DNA of 64,000 nt from Aequorivita antarctica (GTDB taxonomy: Bacteria; Bacteroidota; Bacteroidia; Flavobacteriales; Flavobacteriaceae): contig NZ_VORT01000010.1 of NCBI RefSeq assembly GCF_007997155.1, positions 124,001 through 188,000 of the forward strand. The letters run 5' to 3'. Shown one piece after another: positions 33,509 to 42,091 of this stretch. Within the stretch, counting starts at the first letter, position 1. The number at the start of each line of letters is the position of its first letter. Both the position numbers and the translations under genes were made by a program. The notes under the pieces were generated by a model. That model saw nothing but the letters and a program-made list of their open reading frames with translations. It made no database searches and had not been told where the DNA came from.

Positions 33509-34003
33509 ATGCAACTCCACGGCCGTATCCAAAATCTTCCGCGTTATGCAAAACAATTTATTGTGGCATTTGTTATTGTTTTGAGCGTGGGATATTTCAC
33601 GGGTCTGAACTTTGTCCGCGAAACAGGCTCAGTAAGTCCGCACGGGCTTCAGGAAAATTACCTTGGAAATGAAGAAGTGGAAGATGTAGCGGTAATGAAA
33701 TTCAAAAAAGGGGAGCGCGAGATGCTTACCATTTTGCACACTCACATTCTTTCTATTTCGTTTATTTTCTTTTTGTTGGGCGGCTTGGTGGCTATCACTT
33801 CCCTTCCACCAAAATGGAAAGCTTTCTTAATGATAGAACCTTTTGTTTCTATCCTTTTGACCTTCGGTGGAATATATTTTATGTGGAAAGGTATGCTGTG
33901 GATGAAATGGGTTGTCATGATTTCAGGCACTTTGATGACCGTAGTCTATGTGGTAGCGGCAGGAGCGGTGCTGATCCAATTGTTTGCTTCGGAAAAGAAA
34001 TAA
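33509..34003 (+). CDS. Four-helix membrane protein of the porin/FMN trio
   Basis: 164 residues, no family I can name. Four hydrophobic segments at about 17-34, 76-98, 104-124 and 131-158. His77 and His79 (L-H-T-H-I-L-S-I-S) lie at the start of the second segment and, with His45, could bind haem or metal. It starts directly after the FMN-binding gene. By position it is the likely inner-membrane electron donor or anchor for the flavoprotein, but this is inference. Confidence 0.7.
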   Translation: MQLHGRIQNLPRYAKQFIVAFVIVLSVGYFTGLNFVRETGSVSPHGLQENYLGNEEVEDVAVMKFKKGEREMLTILHTHILSISFIFFLLGGLVAITSLPPKWKAFLMIEPFVSILLTFGGIYFMWKGMLWMKWVVMISGTLMTVVYVVAAGAVLIQLFASEKK

Positions 34004-34059
34004 TAATTAACAGCCAGCCCCCCATTCAATATGCTATGCTGCTGTTGAAGTTATAAAAG

Positions 34060-34080
34060 AATTCAGAATTCTTAATTATT
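34060..34080 (+). repeat. Three 7-bp units upstream of guaB
   Basis: AATTCAG, AATTCTT, AATTATT at 34060-34080, just before the -7 box at 34087. Short, so chance is possible, but it has the same period and AT-rich start as the other arrays. Confidence 0.45.
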
Positions 34081-34086
34081 TTACCG

Positions 34087-34094
34087 TACATTTG
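34087..34094 (+). promoter_or_regulatory. guaB: -7 box TACATTTG of guaB
   Basis: Exact TAnnTTTG match, 54 bases before the guaB ATG; no clear -33. Confidence 0.6.
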
Positions 34095-34148
34095 CACGCA
34101 ATTAATCCATAATCACTTTCGCAAGCTTCGGAAGATAATTTAATTGCA

Positions 34149-35621
34149 ATGACCGCACACAACAACAAAATTCTTGGAGAAGGCCTAACTTACGACGACG
34201 TACTTTTAGTGCCTGCCTATTCTGAAGTTTTACCACGCGAAGTTTCCATCGCCACCAAATTTTCACGAAATATTACATTAAACGTTCCCATTGTTTCCGC
34301 TGCAATGGACACCGTTACTGAAAGTGCTATGGCAATCGCTATGGCTCGCGAAGGTGGTATTGGCGTACTTCATAAGAATATGAGTATTGAGCAGCAGGCT
34401 GCTGAAGTTCGGAAAGTGAAACGTGCTGAAAGCGGAATGATTATCGATCCAGTAACTTTGAAAAAAGAAAACACCGTGGGCGATGCCCAAAAAACGATGC
34501 GGGAATATAGCATTGGTGGAATCCCGATTATCGATGATGCAGGAAAGTTGATAGGAATTGTCACTAACCGAGATCTTCGTTTCGAAAAGGATTTAAAACG
34601 TCCGTTGAGCGAAGTGATGACTTCAGAAAATTTGGTTACCGTGGCACAGGGTACTTCATTAAAGGAAGCTGAGATAATTCTTCAAAAAAATAAAATTGAA
34701 AAACTACCCGTGGTAAGCGATGCGGGTAAACTATTGGGACTTATTACATTTAGAGATATTACCAAACTCACTCAGAAACCAAGTGCCAATAAGGACCAAT
34801 ATGGAAGACTTCGCGTTGCTGCAGCGCTTGGCGTAACAGCTGATGCTGTAGAAAGAGCCGAAGCTTTGGTGAATGCACAGATTGACGCAGTAATTATTGA
34901 CACTGCCCACGGACATACTAAAGGAGTTGTTGAAGTTTTGAAAAAGGTGAAACAAAGATTCCCTGAGTTGGATGTGATTGTTGGGAATATTGCCACAGCT
35001 GATGCTGCAAGATATTTGGTTGCCGCTGGTGCTGATGCGGTGAAAGTTGGAATTGGACCAGGCTCAATATGTACTACAAGAGTAGTTGCTGGGGTTGGCT
35101 TTCCGCAATTTTCAGCAGTATTAGAAGTTGCCGCAGCCATCAAGGGAAGCGGAGTTCCTGTAATTGCAGATGGAGGAATTAGATATACTGGAGATATTCC
35201 TAAGGCTATTGCTGCTGGGGCGGATTGTGTGATGTTAGGTTCATTGTTAGCAGGGACGAAAGAATCTCCTGGGGAAACCATTATTTTTGAAGGAAGAAAA
35301 TTCAAGTCTTACCGAGGGATGGGTTCTGTGGAAGCTATGAAACAGGGTTCCAAAGATCGCTATTTTCAAGATGTTGAGGATGATATTAAAAAACTGGTTC
35401 CCGAAGGAATTGTAGGACGCGTTCCTTATAAAGGAGACTTAGTTGAAAGTATGACCCAATTCATAGGCGGACTTCGTGCAGGAATGGGTTATTGCGGGTC
35501 AAAGGATATTGAGACTTTAAAAGAAACTGGGCAGTTTATTAAAATTACTGCTTCGGGTATTAATGAGAGTCATCCGCATGATGTTACCATTACCAAAGAA
35601 TCACCAAATTATAGCAGGTAG
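34149..35621 (+). CDS. guaB: IMP dehydrogenase
   Basis: 490 residues, full length. It oxidises IMP to XMP with NAD, the committed step of GMP synthesis. N-terminal barrel part: [19 protein letters not shown]. Two CBS domains (about 95-205) occupy the usual insertion ([16 protein letters not shown]). Catalytic loop: [12 protein letters not shown] with the active Cys near 306; flap region [10 protein letters not shown]. It stands alone, preceded by a TACATTTG box and followed by a leftward gene. Confidence 0.97.
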   Translation: MTAHNNKILGEGLTYDDVLLVPAYSEVLPREVSIATKFSRNITLNVPIVSAAMDTVTESAMAIAMAREGGIGVLHKNMSIEQQAAEVRKVKRAESGMIIDPVTLKKENTVGDAQKTMREYSIGGIPIIDDAGKLIGIVTNRDLRFEKDLKRPLSEVMTSENLVTVAQGTSLKEAEIILQKNKIEKLPVVSDAGKLLGLITFRDITKLTQKPSANKDQYGRLRVAAALGVTADAVERAEALVNAQIDAVIIDTAHGHTKGVVEVLKKVKQRFPELDVIVGNIATADAARYLVAAGADAVKVGIGPGSICTTRVVAGVGFPQFSAVLEVAAAIKGSGVPVIADGGIRYTGDIPKAIAAGADCVMLGSLLAGTKESPGETIIFEGRKFKSYRGMGSVEAMKQGSKDRYFQDVEDDIKKLVPEGIVGRVPYKGDLVESMTQFIGGLRAGMGYCGSKDIETLKETGQFIKITASGINESHPHDVTITKESPNYSR

Positions 35622-35689
35622 TTTTCTTGTTTTCAGTGTTTACTGATCAGTTTGTAATCAGCAATGCTTCATAATAGCGAATTATTTTT

Positions 35690-36220
35690 TCAGACATTGA
35701 CTGTGGTTATTTTTTCCTCTAAGAATTTTAAAATTGAGATAAAGCCTTCAAATTGCACTTCGGTGTCAATTCCTTTTGTTGGAGTAAGAATGATTTTTGA
35801 GGTGTTTTCTTTAGGAATGCGGATATAAACCTTTTCTTTTCTGAGTTTGTTGAAAATTGACTCTTCTTCAGTAATTTTTTTAATTAATTCCGAATCACTT
35901 TTGAATACATATTCGTCTTTGATTTTTTTACTGGTTGAAGGAAAAACGCTTTGCAGAATTTTATCCCAATAGGTAACTGGATATATTTCTAAGATTTTTC
36001 CGCACTTATTGTCTAAATGAAGTGTTATTCTGAAGGGTTCCGCAGTTGGAATTGCTCCGCCAACTTCATTAAGATTAACTGAAATTTTTGATCCGCCAAT
36101 CTTAAAGTAAGCACTTTTGGGTTGATAAATCATTTTGCCAATTGGTGAAAAGGCTTCTTTTAGGCTTTCTTCTGTATAGTGACCGTCATTTTTTTCTGCA
36201 AAACGTTTAAGAAGATTCAT
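35690..36220 (-). CDS. Hypothetical soluble protein
   Basis: 176 residues if started at 36220 (M-N-L-L-K-R-F-A-E-K-N-D-G); a promoter -7 box lies just upstream at 36244-36251, which makes the longer start at 36262 unlikely. No recognised domain. The sequence is soluble, mixed alpha/beta and lysine-rich, with K-I-G-G-S-K-I-S-V-N-L near 50, and looks like an uncharacterised flavobacterial family. It follows the OmpH terminator and seems to be its own unit. Confidence 0.65.
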   Translation of the reverse strand: MNLLKRFAEKNDGHYTEESLKEAFSPIGKMIYQPKSAYFKIGGSKISVNLNEVGGAIPTAEPFRITLHLDNKCGKILEIYPVTYWDKILQSVFPSTSKKIKDEYVFKSDSELIKKITEEESIFNKLRKEKVYIRIPKENTSKIILTPTKGIDTEVQFEGFISILKFLEEKITTVNV

Positions 36221-36243
36221 GAAATACAATTCTGAAGTTCTTT

Positions 36244-36276
36244 CAAATATAACTATTTCCATAAAGCATTGTCAAA
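36244..36276 (-). promoter_or_regulatory. Promoter for the hypothetical gene, partly within the OmpH terminator
   Basis: On the minus strand TTTG (36276-36273), 21 bases, TATATTTG (36251-36244). The TTTG is formed by the end of the T run of the OmpH terminator. Confidence 0.6.
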
Positions 36277-36305
36277 AAAAAACGTGAAGCAATAGCTCCA
36301 CGTTT
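36274..36305 (-). terminator. Terminator after the OmpH gene
   Basis: An 11-bp stem with one G-U pair (36295-36305 with 36280-36290, minus strand), TATT loop, then a run of T. It lies 35 bp beyond the OmpH stop. Confidence 0.85.
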
Positions 36306-36339
36306 AATATTTTCCAAAAGAAAAGTTGAATTATTTTCG

Positions 36340-36846
36340 CTATTCTTCGGTAGTTATAGTAATGCCTAGTTCTAGTAGAATTGGAACGGTAAGATCATAT
36401 TCTGGATCTAAATAAACCAAATCCTGAGTAGTCTGCATCACTTGTGTGTAGTTTTTTGATTTTGCTACTTTATCCAAGGCTTCACCAATTTTTTTATAGA
36501 GTGGTTTAAGCGCTTCTGTTTGTCTAATGTCCATTAGTTTACTACCGTTCTCTTGGAATTTCTGAATGTCTTTGTCCAAGTTTATCAGTGTGGTCTGTTT
36601 TTCCTTTTTCTGTTCGTCGGTAAAGGTGGCTTCGCCTTTTTTGTATTCATCAACTAGTTTTTTGTATTCGTCCACTTTTTTGTTGAGGTCTATGTCCAGT
36701 TGTTGTCCGTAGGTCTTTAATTCAGTTTGAACAGAGATCAGTTCAGGCATTTTAGAAAGAATATATTCTACGTCAACTGCGCCTACTTTTCCTTGAGCGA
36801 AGGTTGAAAGACCGATAAAGAAAATTGCAATTTTTAAAAATTTCAT
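36340..36846 (-). CDS. OmpH/Skp family periplasmic chaperone
   Basis: 168 residues from 36846 (M-K-F-L-K-I-A-I-F-F-I-G-L-S-T-F-A-Q-G), chosen because it starts a clean signal peptide; the frame is open 10 codons further. The mature part fits Skp: V-G-A-V-D-V-E-Y-I-L-S-K-M-P-E-L, then a long charged helix (K-K-V-D-E-Y-K-K-L-V-D-E-Y-K-K), the tentacle-like coiled coil, and a C-terminal V-Y-L-D-P-E-Y-D-L-T. Skp holds unfolded outer-membrane proteins in the periplasm. It complements the SurA-like genes at 37837-42078. Confidence 0.88.
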   Translation of the reverse strand: MKFLKIAIFFIGLSTFAQGKVGAVDVEYILSKMPELISVQTELKTYGQQLDIDLNKKVDEYKKLVDEYKKGEATFTDEQKKEKQTTLINLDKDIQKFQENGSKLMDIRQTEALKPLYKKIGEALDKVAKSKNYTQVMQTTQDLVYLDPEYDLTVPILLELGITITTEE

Positions 36847-36914
36847 TTTGTTTGTTTTTAAATATTCAAAGCGCAATATTACTATAAATATTGCAAATAA
36901 ACTGACAGTTGCTT

Positions 36915-37358
36915 TCAGCGTTTATAAAAAATATAGTCCGTAACAATTGGTTCCATTCCTTGTGTCTTCATAAGACTGATTAGTTGTCCGCGATGATAGG
37001 TACTGTGATTGATGATATGAAAAAATATTTCGCTAACGGTATTTGTAAAATTGTGACCCTTACTATTAGTGTAGTTTATTGGTTTGTTTAATTCTTTTTT
37101 ATGAAGAATATCTTCACTATGCTCAAAATTTTCGTTGTTGATGTTTTGCAGGTCACTAATTTCCAAATGTTGCCAAACCGAAAGAGCAGGGGCAACGCCA
37201 AAAATGCGGTGGTTCCATACGTGGTGGGCATTTAGGGTGTGGCTGGCCAAAAGGCTAATATTTTCTGCGTAGGCTTCAGGATTTTTGATTAATACCTCAA
37301 TAAGCTGCTGATTGCAATGGTTTGTGTATTCAAATGTATCTTGAAAAAATGCTTTCAC
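36915..37358 (-). CDS. DinB family protein (GTG start)
   Basis: 147 residues, GTG start. DinB-type four-helix bundle with the histidine pattern H-V-W-N-H near 47-51 and I-N-H-S-T-Y-H-R-G-Q-L near 113-123; these His residues are the usual metal ligands. Typical of small damage-inducible or thiol-transferase-like proteins with no settled function. The start overlaps the stop of the preceding gene by 4 bases (GTGA), so translation is coupled. Confidence 0.88.
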   Translation of the reverse strand: MKAFFQDTFEYTNHCNQQLIEVLIKNPEAYAENISLLASHTLNAHHVWNHRIFGVAPALSVWQHLEISDLQNINNENFEHSEDILHKKELNKPINYTNSKGHNFTNTVSEIFFHIINHSTYHRGQLISLMKTQGMEPIVTDYIFYKR

Positions 37359-37597
37359 GGGTTGTCATAAATTTGCCCACGAGTGGGTTTCAAGGTTTCC
37401 CTTAGTGTATTCATTAAAGACTTATCAACCACAAAATATGCAATATGGTGCATTGGTGTAATTTCTTCTTTGCCAGTAAAAGCATTTTCTAATTTTTTTG
37501 CTTCAGCAAACTCAGTAAGATGCTTTGCGTGATGCTCAGCAATGTGTTTTGAGTTCGGACCGTGGAAGTCCCATATAAGTTTTACTCTTTCAGTCAT
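37355..37597 (-). CDS. Small conserved protein coupled to the DinB gene
   Basis: 80 residues. H-G-P-N-S-K-H-I-A-E-H-H-A-K-H-L (about 12-27) is histidine-rich, and M-H-H-I-A-Y-F-V-V near 49-57 resembles a ferredoxin-like fold strand. It is not a family I can name. It is first in a two-gene unit and overlaps the DinB-family gene by 4 bases. Confidence 0.7.
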   Translation of the reverse strand: MTERVKLIWDFHGPNSKHIAEHHAKHLTEFAEAKKLENAFTGKEEITPMHHIAYFVVDKSLMNTLRETLKPTRGQIYDNP

Positions 37598-37766
37598 TTA
37601 TATATTGTTATGAAGGTAATGGCTTTATCTTAAAAAATACTTGTATTCGTTCTTTTTTATTAGCTTCTGCAAGTTACGGGTTTTAAGAATATTTTAAAAT
37701 GCGGGTAACACTATATTTATATTAAATTCGTTTGCTTTTCGGGTGTAAGTTCCCATAGCTTTTTGC

Positions 37767-37774
37767 TATTTTTG
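37767..37774 (+). promoter_or_regulatory. -7 box TATTTTTG of the SurA/PpiC operon
   Basis: Exact TAnnTTTG, 62 bases before the first ATG. No -33 TTTG at 19-21 bases was found. Confidence 0.5.
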
Positions 37775-37836
37775 CACCTTTGTCCGCTGAAGCATAAACA
37801 TAGGCGGGTTGTTTCATTAAAAATAAATATTCAATA

Positions 37837-39795
37837 ATGATGAAAAATTTTCTTACTGTATGCATTTTGGCCTTTTTGAGCGCCACAACCGTTTTTTCGC
37901 AAAATAAAAAAGAAGTGTTGATGACCATAGACGGCAAGCCTGTCTATGCAAACGAATTTGAGCGTGTTTATATGAAAAACCTCGACCTTGTCCAGGACGA
38001 ATCGCAAAAAGATATTGATGGTTACCTGCAGCTCTTTATTGATTATAAACTGAAAATAGCCGAAGCCCAGGCACAGGGTCTGGACAAAGAAGAAAATTAT
38101 TTAAAGGAATTTTCAAAGTACAGAGATCAACTTTCAAGAAATTATCTTTTTGAAGACAAGGTTACCGAAGAACTTGCCAAAGAAGCTTACGAACGTGGCA
38201 AACAAGATGTAGACGCTTCTCACATTTTGATCCGTGTAGATTATGAAGCTTTGCCGCAGGATACATTGGCTGCTTACAACAAATTGAATTCCATTCGCGA
38301 AAGAGCTCTTAAAGGTGAAGACTTTGCAAAGCTCGCAAAAACCTATTCTGAAGAACCCGGAGCGAAAGAGTCTGGAGGCGACTTAGGCTATTTTTCAGTA
38401 TTCAATATGGTTTATCCGTTTGAAAATGCTGCTTATAATACAAAGGTTGGCGAAATCTCAGGCATTGTGCGCACTAGTTTTGGATACCATGTTTTAAAGG
38501 TTAACGACAAAAGAGCAAGAATGCCAAAAATTTCGGTATCACATATTATGATATCTGATAAAAAGGGCGCACGTACATTCAACCCAGAGGAACGCATCAA
38601 TGAAATTTACAGCATGCTGATGCAAGGACAGAATCTTGAAAGCCTTGCTAAGCAGTTTTCTGACGATAAAAATTCAGCAGTGCAGGGTGGTAAACTGAAA
38701 CCTTTCACAAAAGGTGACCTACGTGCTCCAGAATTTGAGGATGCGGCCTATGCCCTTAAAAACCCTGGTGATTTGAGCAAGCCTGTAAAAACTGATTTTG
38801 GTTGGCACATTATCCGTTTGGAGGAAAAATTTCCTATGGAAACGTTTGAGCAGCAAAAAGAAGAACTTGAGAAAAAAGTGAACGAAGGCGACCGTTCTAA
38901 AATTGTTACTAGTGCCACCAATAAAAAAATAAAGGAAAAATACGGATTTAAAAAAGAAGCAAGTTACTTGCCTTATTTTGACACCTACCTTGGCGATGAT
39001 ATTTTGAAAAGAAAATGGGTTATGACTCCAATAACCGCTAATGAGGATAAAACACTTTTTGTAATAGGTGATAAAAAATCTACCTATTCAGATTTTGCAA
39101 GATATATAGAAGAACGTCAAAAAACCACTCGCCCATACAAGCTAAAGGAGACGTTATTGGTAGATTTTTATGATGAATTTGAAACCGAGGAGCTAAAAGA
39201 TTACTTCAAAGAAAGACTTGAGTTCGAAAATGAAGACTACGCCGCCATTCTCAACGAATACCGCGATGGTCTTTTAATTTTTGATGTGATGGACAAAAAC
39301 ATCTGGCAAAAAGGCAAAAATGATTCTATTGGTATTCAGGAATATTATAATAAAACTAAACAGAATTACCTGTGGAAACAGCGTATAGACGCTGATATTT
39401 ATGCGGCCACTTCAGATGTACTTGCACAACAGCTAGTGAAAATGTTAGGTGAAGGAAAAACCCCAGAGGAAATTAAAATCATACTGAATGCAGAAGATAA
39501 AGTAAATGTTCTTATCACTCCCGGTGTTTTTGAAATTGACCAACGCGAGCTTCCCAAGAATCTTGAAATTAAGAAAGGAGTTTCTAAAATATATCCAAGC
39601 AATGATTCATTCGTCGTTGTGAACATTAAAGAAATAATTGCTCCTGGGTCAAAATCATTGGAAGACGTAAAAGGGAAAGTATTGAGCAACTACCAAAACG
39701 ATATTGAAGCTTCTTGGATTGAGGGCCTACATTCAAAATATAAAGTAGAGGTAAACAAGAAATCTTTGAAACACGTTAAGAAACAACTAAAGTGA
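37837..39795 (+). CDS. Periplasmic peptidyl-prolyl isomerase with two parvulin domains (PpiC/SurA type)
   Basis: 652 residues. Signal peptide (F-L-T-V-C-I-L-A-F-L-S-A-T-T-V-F-S). An N-terminal helical domain (V-Y-A-N-E-F-E-R-V-Y) is followed by parvulin 1 (about 122-225: D-A-S-H-I-L-I, G-G-D-L-G-Y-F, S-F-G-Y-H-V-L) and parvulin 2 (about 230-340: V-S-H-I-M-I, G-G-K-L-K-P-F, F-G-W-H-I-I). A C-terminal 280-residue region of unknown fold follows. It should help fold outer-membrane and secreted proteins. The gene overlaps the next by GTGA, so the next two genes are coupled to it. Confidence 0.92.
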   Translation: MMKNFLTVCILAFLSATTVFSQNKKEVLMTIDGKPVYANEFERVYMKNLDLVQDESQKDIDGYLQLFIDYKLKIAEAQAQGLDKEENYLKEFSKYRDQLSRNYLFEDKVTEELAKEAYERGKQDVDASHILIRVDYEALPQDTLAAYNKLNSIRERALKGEDFAKLAKTYSEEPGAKESGGDLGYFSVFNMVYPFENAAYNTKVGEISGIVRTSFGYHVLKVNDKRARMPKISVSHIMISDKKGARTFNPEERINEIYSMLMQGQNLESLAKQFSDDKNSAVQGGKLKPFTKGDLRAPEFEDAAYALKNPGDLSKPVKTDFGWHIIRLEEKFPMETFEQQKEELEKKVNEGDRSKIVTSATNKKIKEKYGFKKEASYLPYFDTYLGDDILKRKWVMTPITANEDKTLFVIGDKKSTYSDFARYIEERQKTTRPYKLKETLLVDFYDEFETEELKDYFKERLEFENEDYAAILNEYRDGLLIFDVMDKNIWQKGKNDSIGIQEYYNKTKQNYLWKQRIDADIYAATSDVLAQQLVKMLGEGKTPEEIKIILNAEDKVNVLITPGVFEIDQRELPKNLEIKKGVSKIYPSNDSFVVVNIKEIIAPGSKSLEDVKGKVLSNYQNDIEASWIEGLHSKYKVEVNKKSLKHVKKQLK

Positions 39796-40649
39796 TAAAG
39801 CAATTTCTTTATATAATACTGTGCTGTGTTTTTTTTGTTTCCTGTGATTATTTTAAACAGGAAGCCGAGCAAGATGTAATTGCCCGTGTGAATGACAGTT
39901 ATTTATATAAAGCAGACATTGCAAAATTGATTTCTGAAAATACTTCGCCAGAAGATAGTACGCTCATTGTAAACAATTATATAAACCGTTGGGCGACTCA
40001 GCAATTGCTTATAGACCAGGCTAAAATAAATCTCACCACTGAAAAGCTGGAGCAATATGATAAACTAGTTCAGGAATATAAGATGGATCTGCTTACTGAA
40101 GCTTATAAAAATGTAATCGTTGACAAGCAGTTGGACAGTGTAATTTCGGAACAGGAATATCAGAAATACTACGAAGAAAATAAAGAAAACTTCAAACAAA
40201 GAGATTTGCTAGTTAAGCTTCGTTATGTAAAGCTTCCATTAAATTATGATGGATTGGCTTCTGTAAAGGAAAAGCTGAATCGTTATAATGAAAAGGACAA
40301 AAAATCGCTAAACAGTCAGGATTTCCAATTTGTATCTTCAAATTTCAATGATTCGGTTTGGATCAAAAAAGACGTTTTGCTCAATGCCTTGCCAGTGTTA
40401 AAGGGCAATAGCGAGCAAGTGTTAAAAAAATCCAATTTTGCACAATTGCAAGATTCATTAGGAGTATATTTGGTGAAAATTGAAAACGTGCTTAATCCCA
40501 ATGATACAGCACCCTTTTCCTATATTAAGCCAACTTTGAGACAAATCATTTTGAACAAAAGAAAGCTCGATCTCATAAAAAAATTAGAAACAGATATTAC
40601 AAAAGATGCTATTGAAACAAATAATTTTGAAATCTATAAAAATGAATAA
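39792..40649 (+). CDS. Lipoprotein related to SurA/PpiC proteins (GTG start)
   Basis: 285 residues; start is GTG at 39792, overlapping the preceding stop. Lipobox F-F-V-S-C (Cys18). The N-terminal part (I-A-R-V-N-D-S-Y-L-Y-K-A-D-I) resembles the SurA N-domain, and V-K-L-R-Y-V-K-L-P near 145 stands where a parvulin strand would start, but the catalytic H-I-L motif and the G-G-D-L-G-x-F loop are absent. Thus it looks like a parvulin relative without isomerase activity, tethered to a membrane. It overlaps the next gene by 8 bases. Confidence 0.75.
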   Translation: MIKQFLYIILCCVFFVSCDYFKQEAEQDVIARVNDSYLYKADIAKLISENTSPEDSTLIVNNYINRWATQQLLIDQAKINLTTEKLEQYDKLVQEYKMDLLTEAYKNVIVDKQLDSVISEQEYQKYYEENKENFKQRDLLVKLRYVKLPLNYDGLASVKEKLNRYNEKDKKSLNSQDFQFVSSNFNDSVWIKKDVLLNALPVLKGNSEQVLKKSNFAQLQDSLGVYLVKIENVLNPNDTAPFSYIKPTLRQIILNKRKLDLIKKLETDITKDAIETNNFEIYKNE

Positions 40650-42078
40650 GTTTTTATTGGTATTGTTATTCTCCACTGCTGTAATGCAAGCTCAGGTGGT
40701 ATTGGAGCCAGACAGTACAGGCGTTGTGAAAAGCAATGACTCGCTAGTGGTTCAACAGGTAATGAAGCGCGATACGCTGAAACCTTTCAAAAGATATAAA
40801 GCCGAAGGTGTTAGCGCAGTAGTTGGTGAATATGTTATTTTGGACAGTGATATTGACAAAGCCTACGTAGAAATGCAATCACAAGGAATGTCAATAGAAG
40901 ATATAACCCGTTGCCAGTTAATGGGTAAATTGATGGAGGATAAACTCTATGCGCACCAAGCAAAGCAAGACAGTTTGTTGGTTCCAGATGCCGAAATCAA
41001 TGGTATGATAGACCAACAGATGCAATATATGATAAGTGAACTTGGTAGCGAGGAAAAAGTTGCTGCCTATTACAGAAAAGACAATATAGCACAACTGAGA
41101 ACTGAACTTTTTGAAGCCAACAAAAGCATAAAACTTGCCCGAATGATGCAAGATAAAGTGATTGAAAAAGTTGAAGTTACCCCAGAAGAGGTAAGAACAT
41201 TTTTCTTTTCAATCCCAGAAGAACAACGCCCGGTTTTTAGCGCTGAAATAGAGATTTCACAAATCGTGGTAGATCCTGAAATAACCCAACAAGCGAAAGA
41301 TGAAGTTATTGCGAAACTAAACGCAATGCGCGCAGATATCATTGACAACGGCGCCAGTTTTTCCACCAAGGCAGTTTTATATTCCAAGGATCCCGGTTCG
41401 GCTTCCAAAGGAGGTCTTTACACAGGCGTAAAAAGAGATTCGCCTTGGGCAAAGGAATTTAAGGATCAAGCATTTTCCCTTTTGGAGGGTGAAATAAGTG
41501 AACCTTTTGAAACTGAATTTGGGTATCATATTCTTTATGTTGAAAAAATTCGTGGACAAGAAGTTGATGTAAGACATATTTTGATGTTTCCCGAAGTTTC
41601 GCAAACATCAATAGATGTGGCACAGAAAAAAATAGAAGGAATAAAATCTCAAATTGATTCAGGGGAAATCACATTTGCGGAAGCAGCCCGAAAGAATTCT
41701 GACGACAAAGAAACCCGAAACAATGGGGGTCAGTTAATCAACCCTATAACCTTTGACACGAAGTTTGATCTTACCAAAATGGATCCAACCCTTAGTGCCC
41801 AAGTATATAATTTAAGTGAAGGTAAAGTTTCAGAAATTTTTACAGATCGGGACCGCACCGGTAAAAGCAGTTTGAAAATACTTACAGTTACCAAAAAATA
41901 CCCCGAACACAAAGCCAATTATTCCAAGGATTACGAACGCATCAAACAGTTGGCGCTTCGCGAAAAGCAAATTAAGGTAATCAACAAGTGGCAGAACGAG
42001 AAAATAAAAGATACGTATATTAGCATCAACCAAGACTACCAAGATTGTGATTTTGCTGGTAATTGGATGAAAAAATAA
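40642..42078 (+). CDS. SurA-like periplasmic chaperone, two parvulin domains
   Basis: 478 residues starting at 40642 (M-N-K-F-L-L-V-L-L-F-S-T-A-V-M-Q-A-Q), a clean signal peptide; the open frame begins 12 codons earlier inside the previous gene. N-domain: V-S-A-V-V-G-E-Y-V-I-L-D-S-D-I-D, as in SurA. Parvulin 1 (about 195-300): I-E-I-S-Q-I-V, G-G-L-Y-T-G-V, F-G-Y-H-I-L-Y. Parvulin 2: V-D-V-R-H-I-L, N-N-G-G-Q-L. SurA carries nascent outer-membrane proteins to the Bam complex. It is the last of three coupled folding genes. Confidence 0.9.
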   Translation: MNKFLLVLLFSTAVMQAQVVLEPDSTGVVKSNDSLVVQQVMKRDTLKPFKRYKAEGVSAVVGEYVILDSDIDKAYVEMQSQGMSIEDITRCQLMGKLMEDKLYAHQAKQDSLLVPDAEINGMIDQQMQYMISELGSEEKVAAYYRKDNIAQLRTELFEANKSIKLARMMQDKVIEKVEVTPEEVRTFFFSIPEEQRPVFSAEIEISQIVVDPEITQQAKDEVIAKLNAMRADIIDNGASFSTKAVLYSKDPGSASKGGLYTGVKRDSPWAKEFKDQAFSLLEGEISEPFETEFGYHILYVEKIRGQEVDVRHILMFPEVSQTSIDVAQKKIEGIKSQIDSGEITFAEAARKNSDDKETRNNGGQLINPITFDTKFDLTKMDPTLSAQVYNLSEGKVSEIFTDRDRTGKSSLKILTVTKKYPEHKANYSKDYERIKQLALREKQIKVINKWQNEKIKDTYISINQDYQDCDFAGNWMKK

Positions 42079-42091
42079 TAGCGGAAAAAAT

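Noticed and set aside
34772-35305. 177-codon frame opposite guaB
   Set aside because: Antisense to conserved catalytic sequence of IMP dehydrogenase; alanine/threonine-rich shadow frame.
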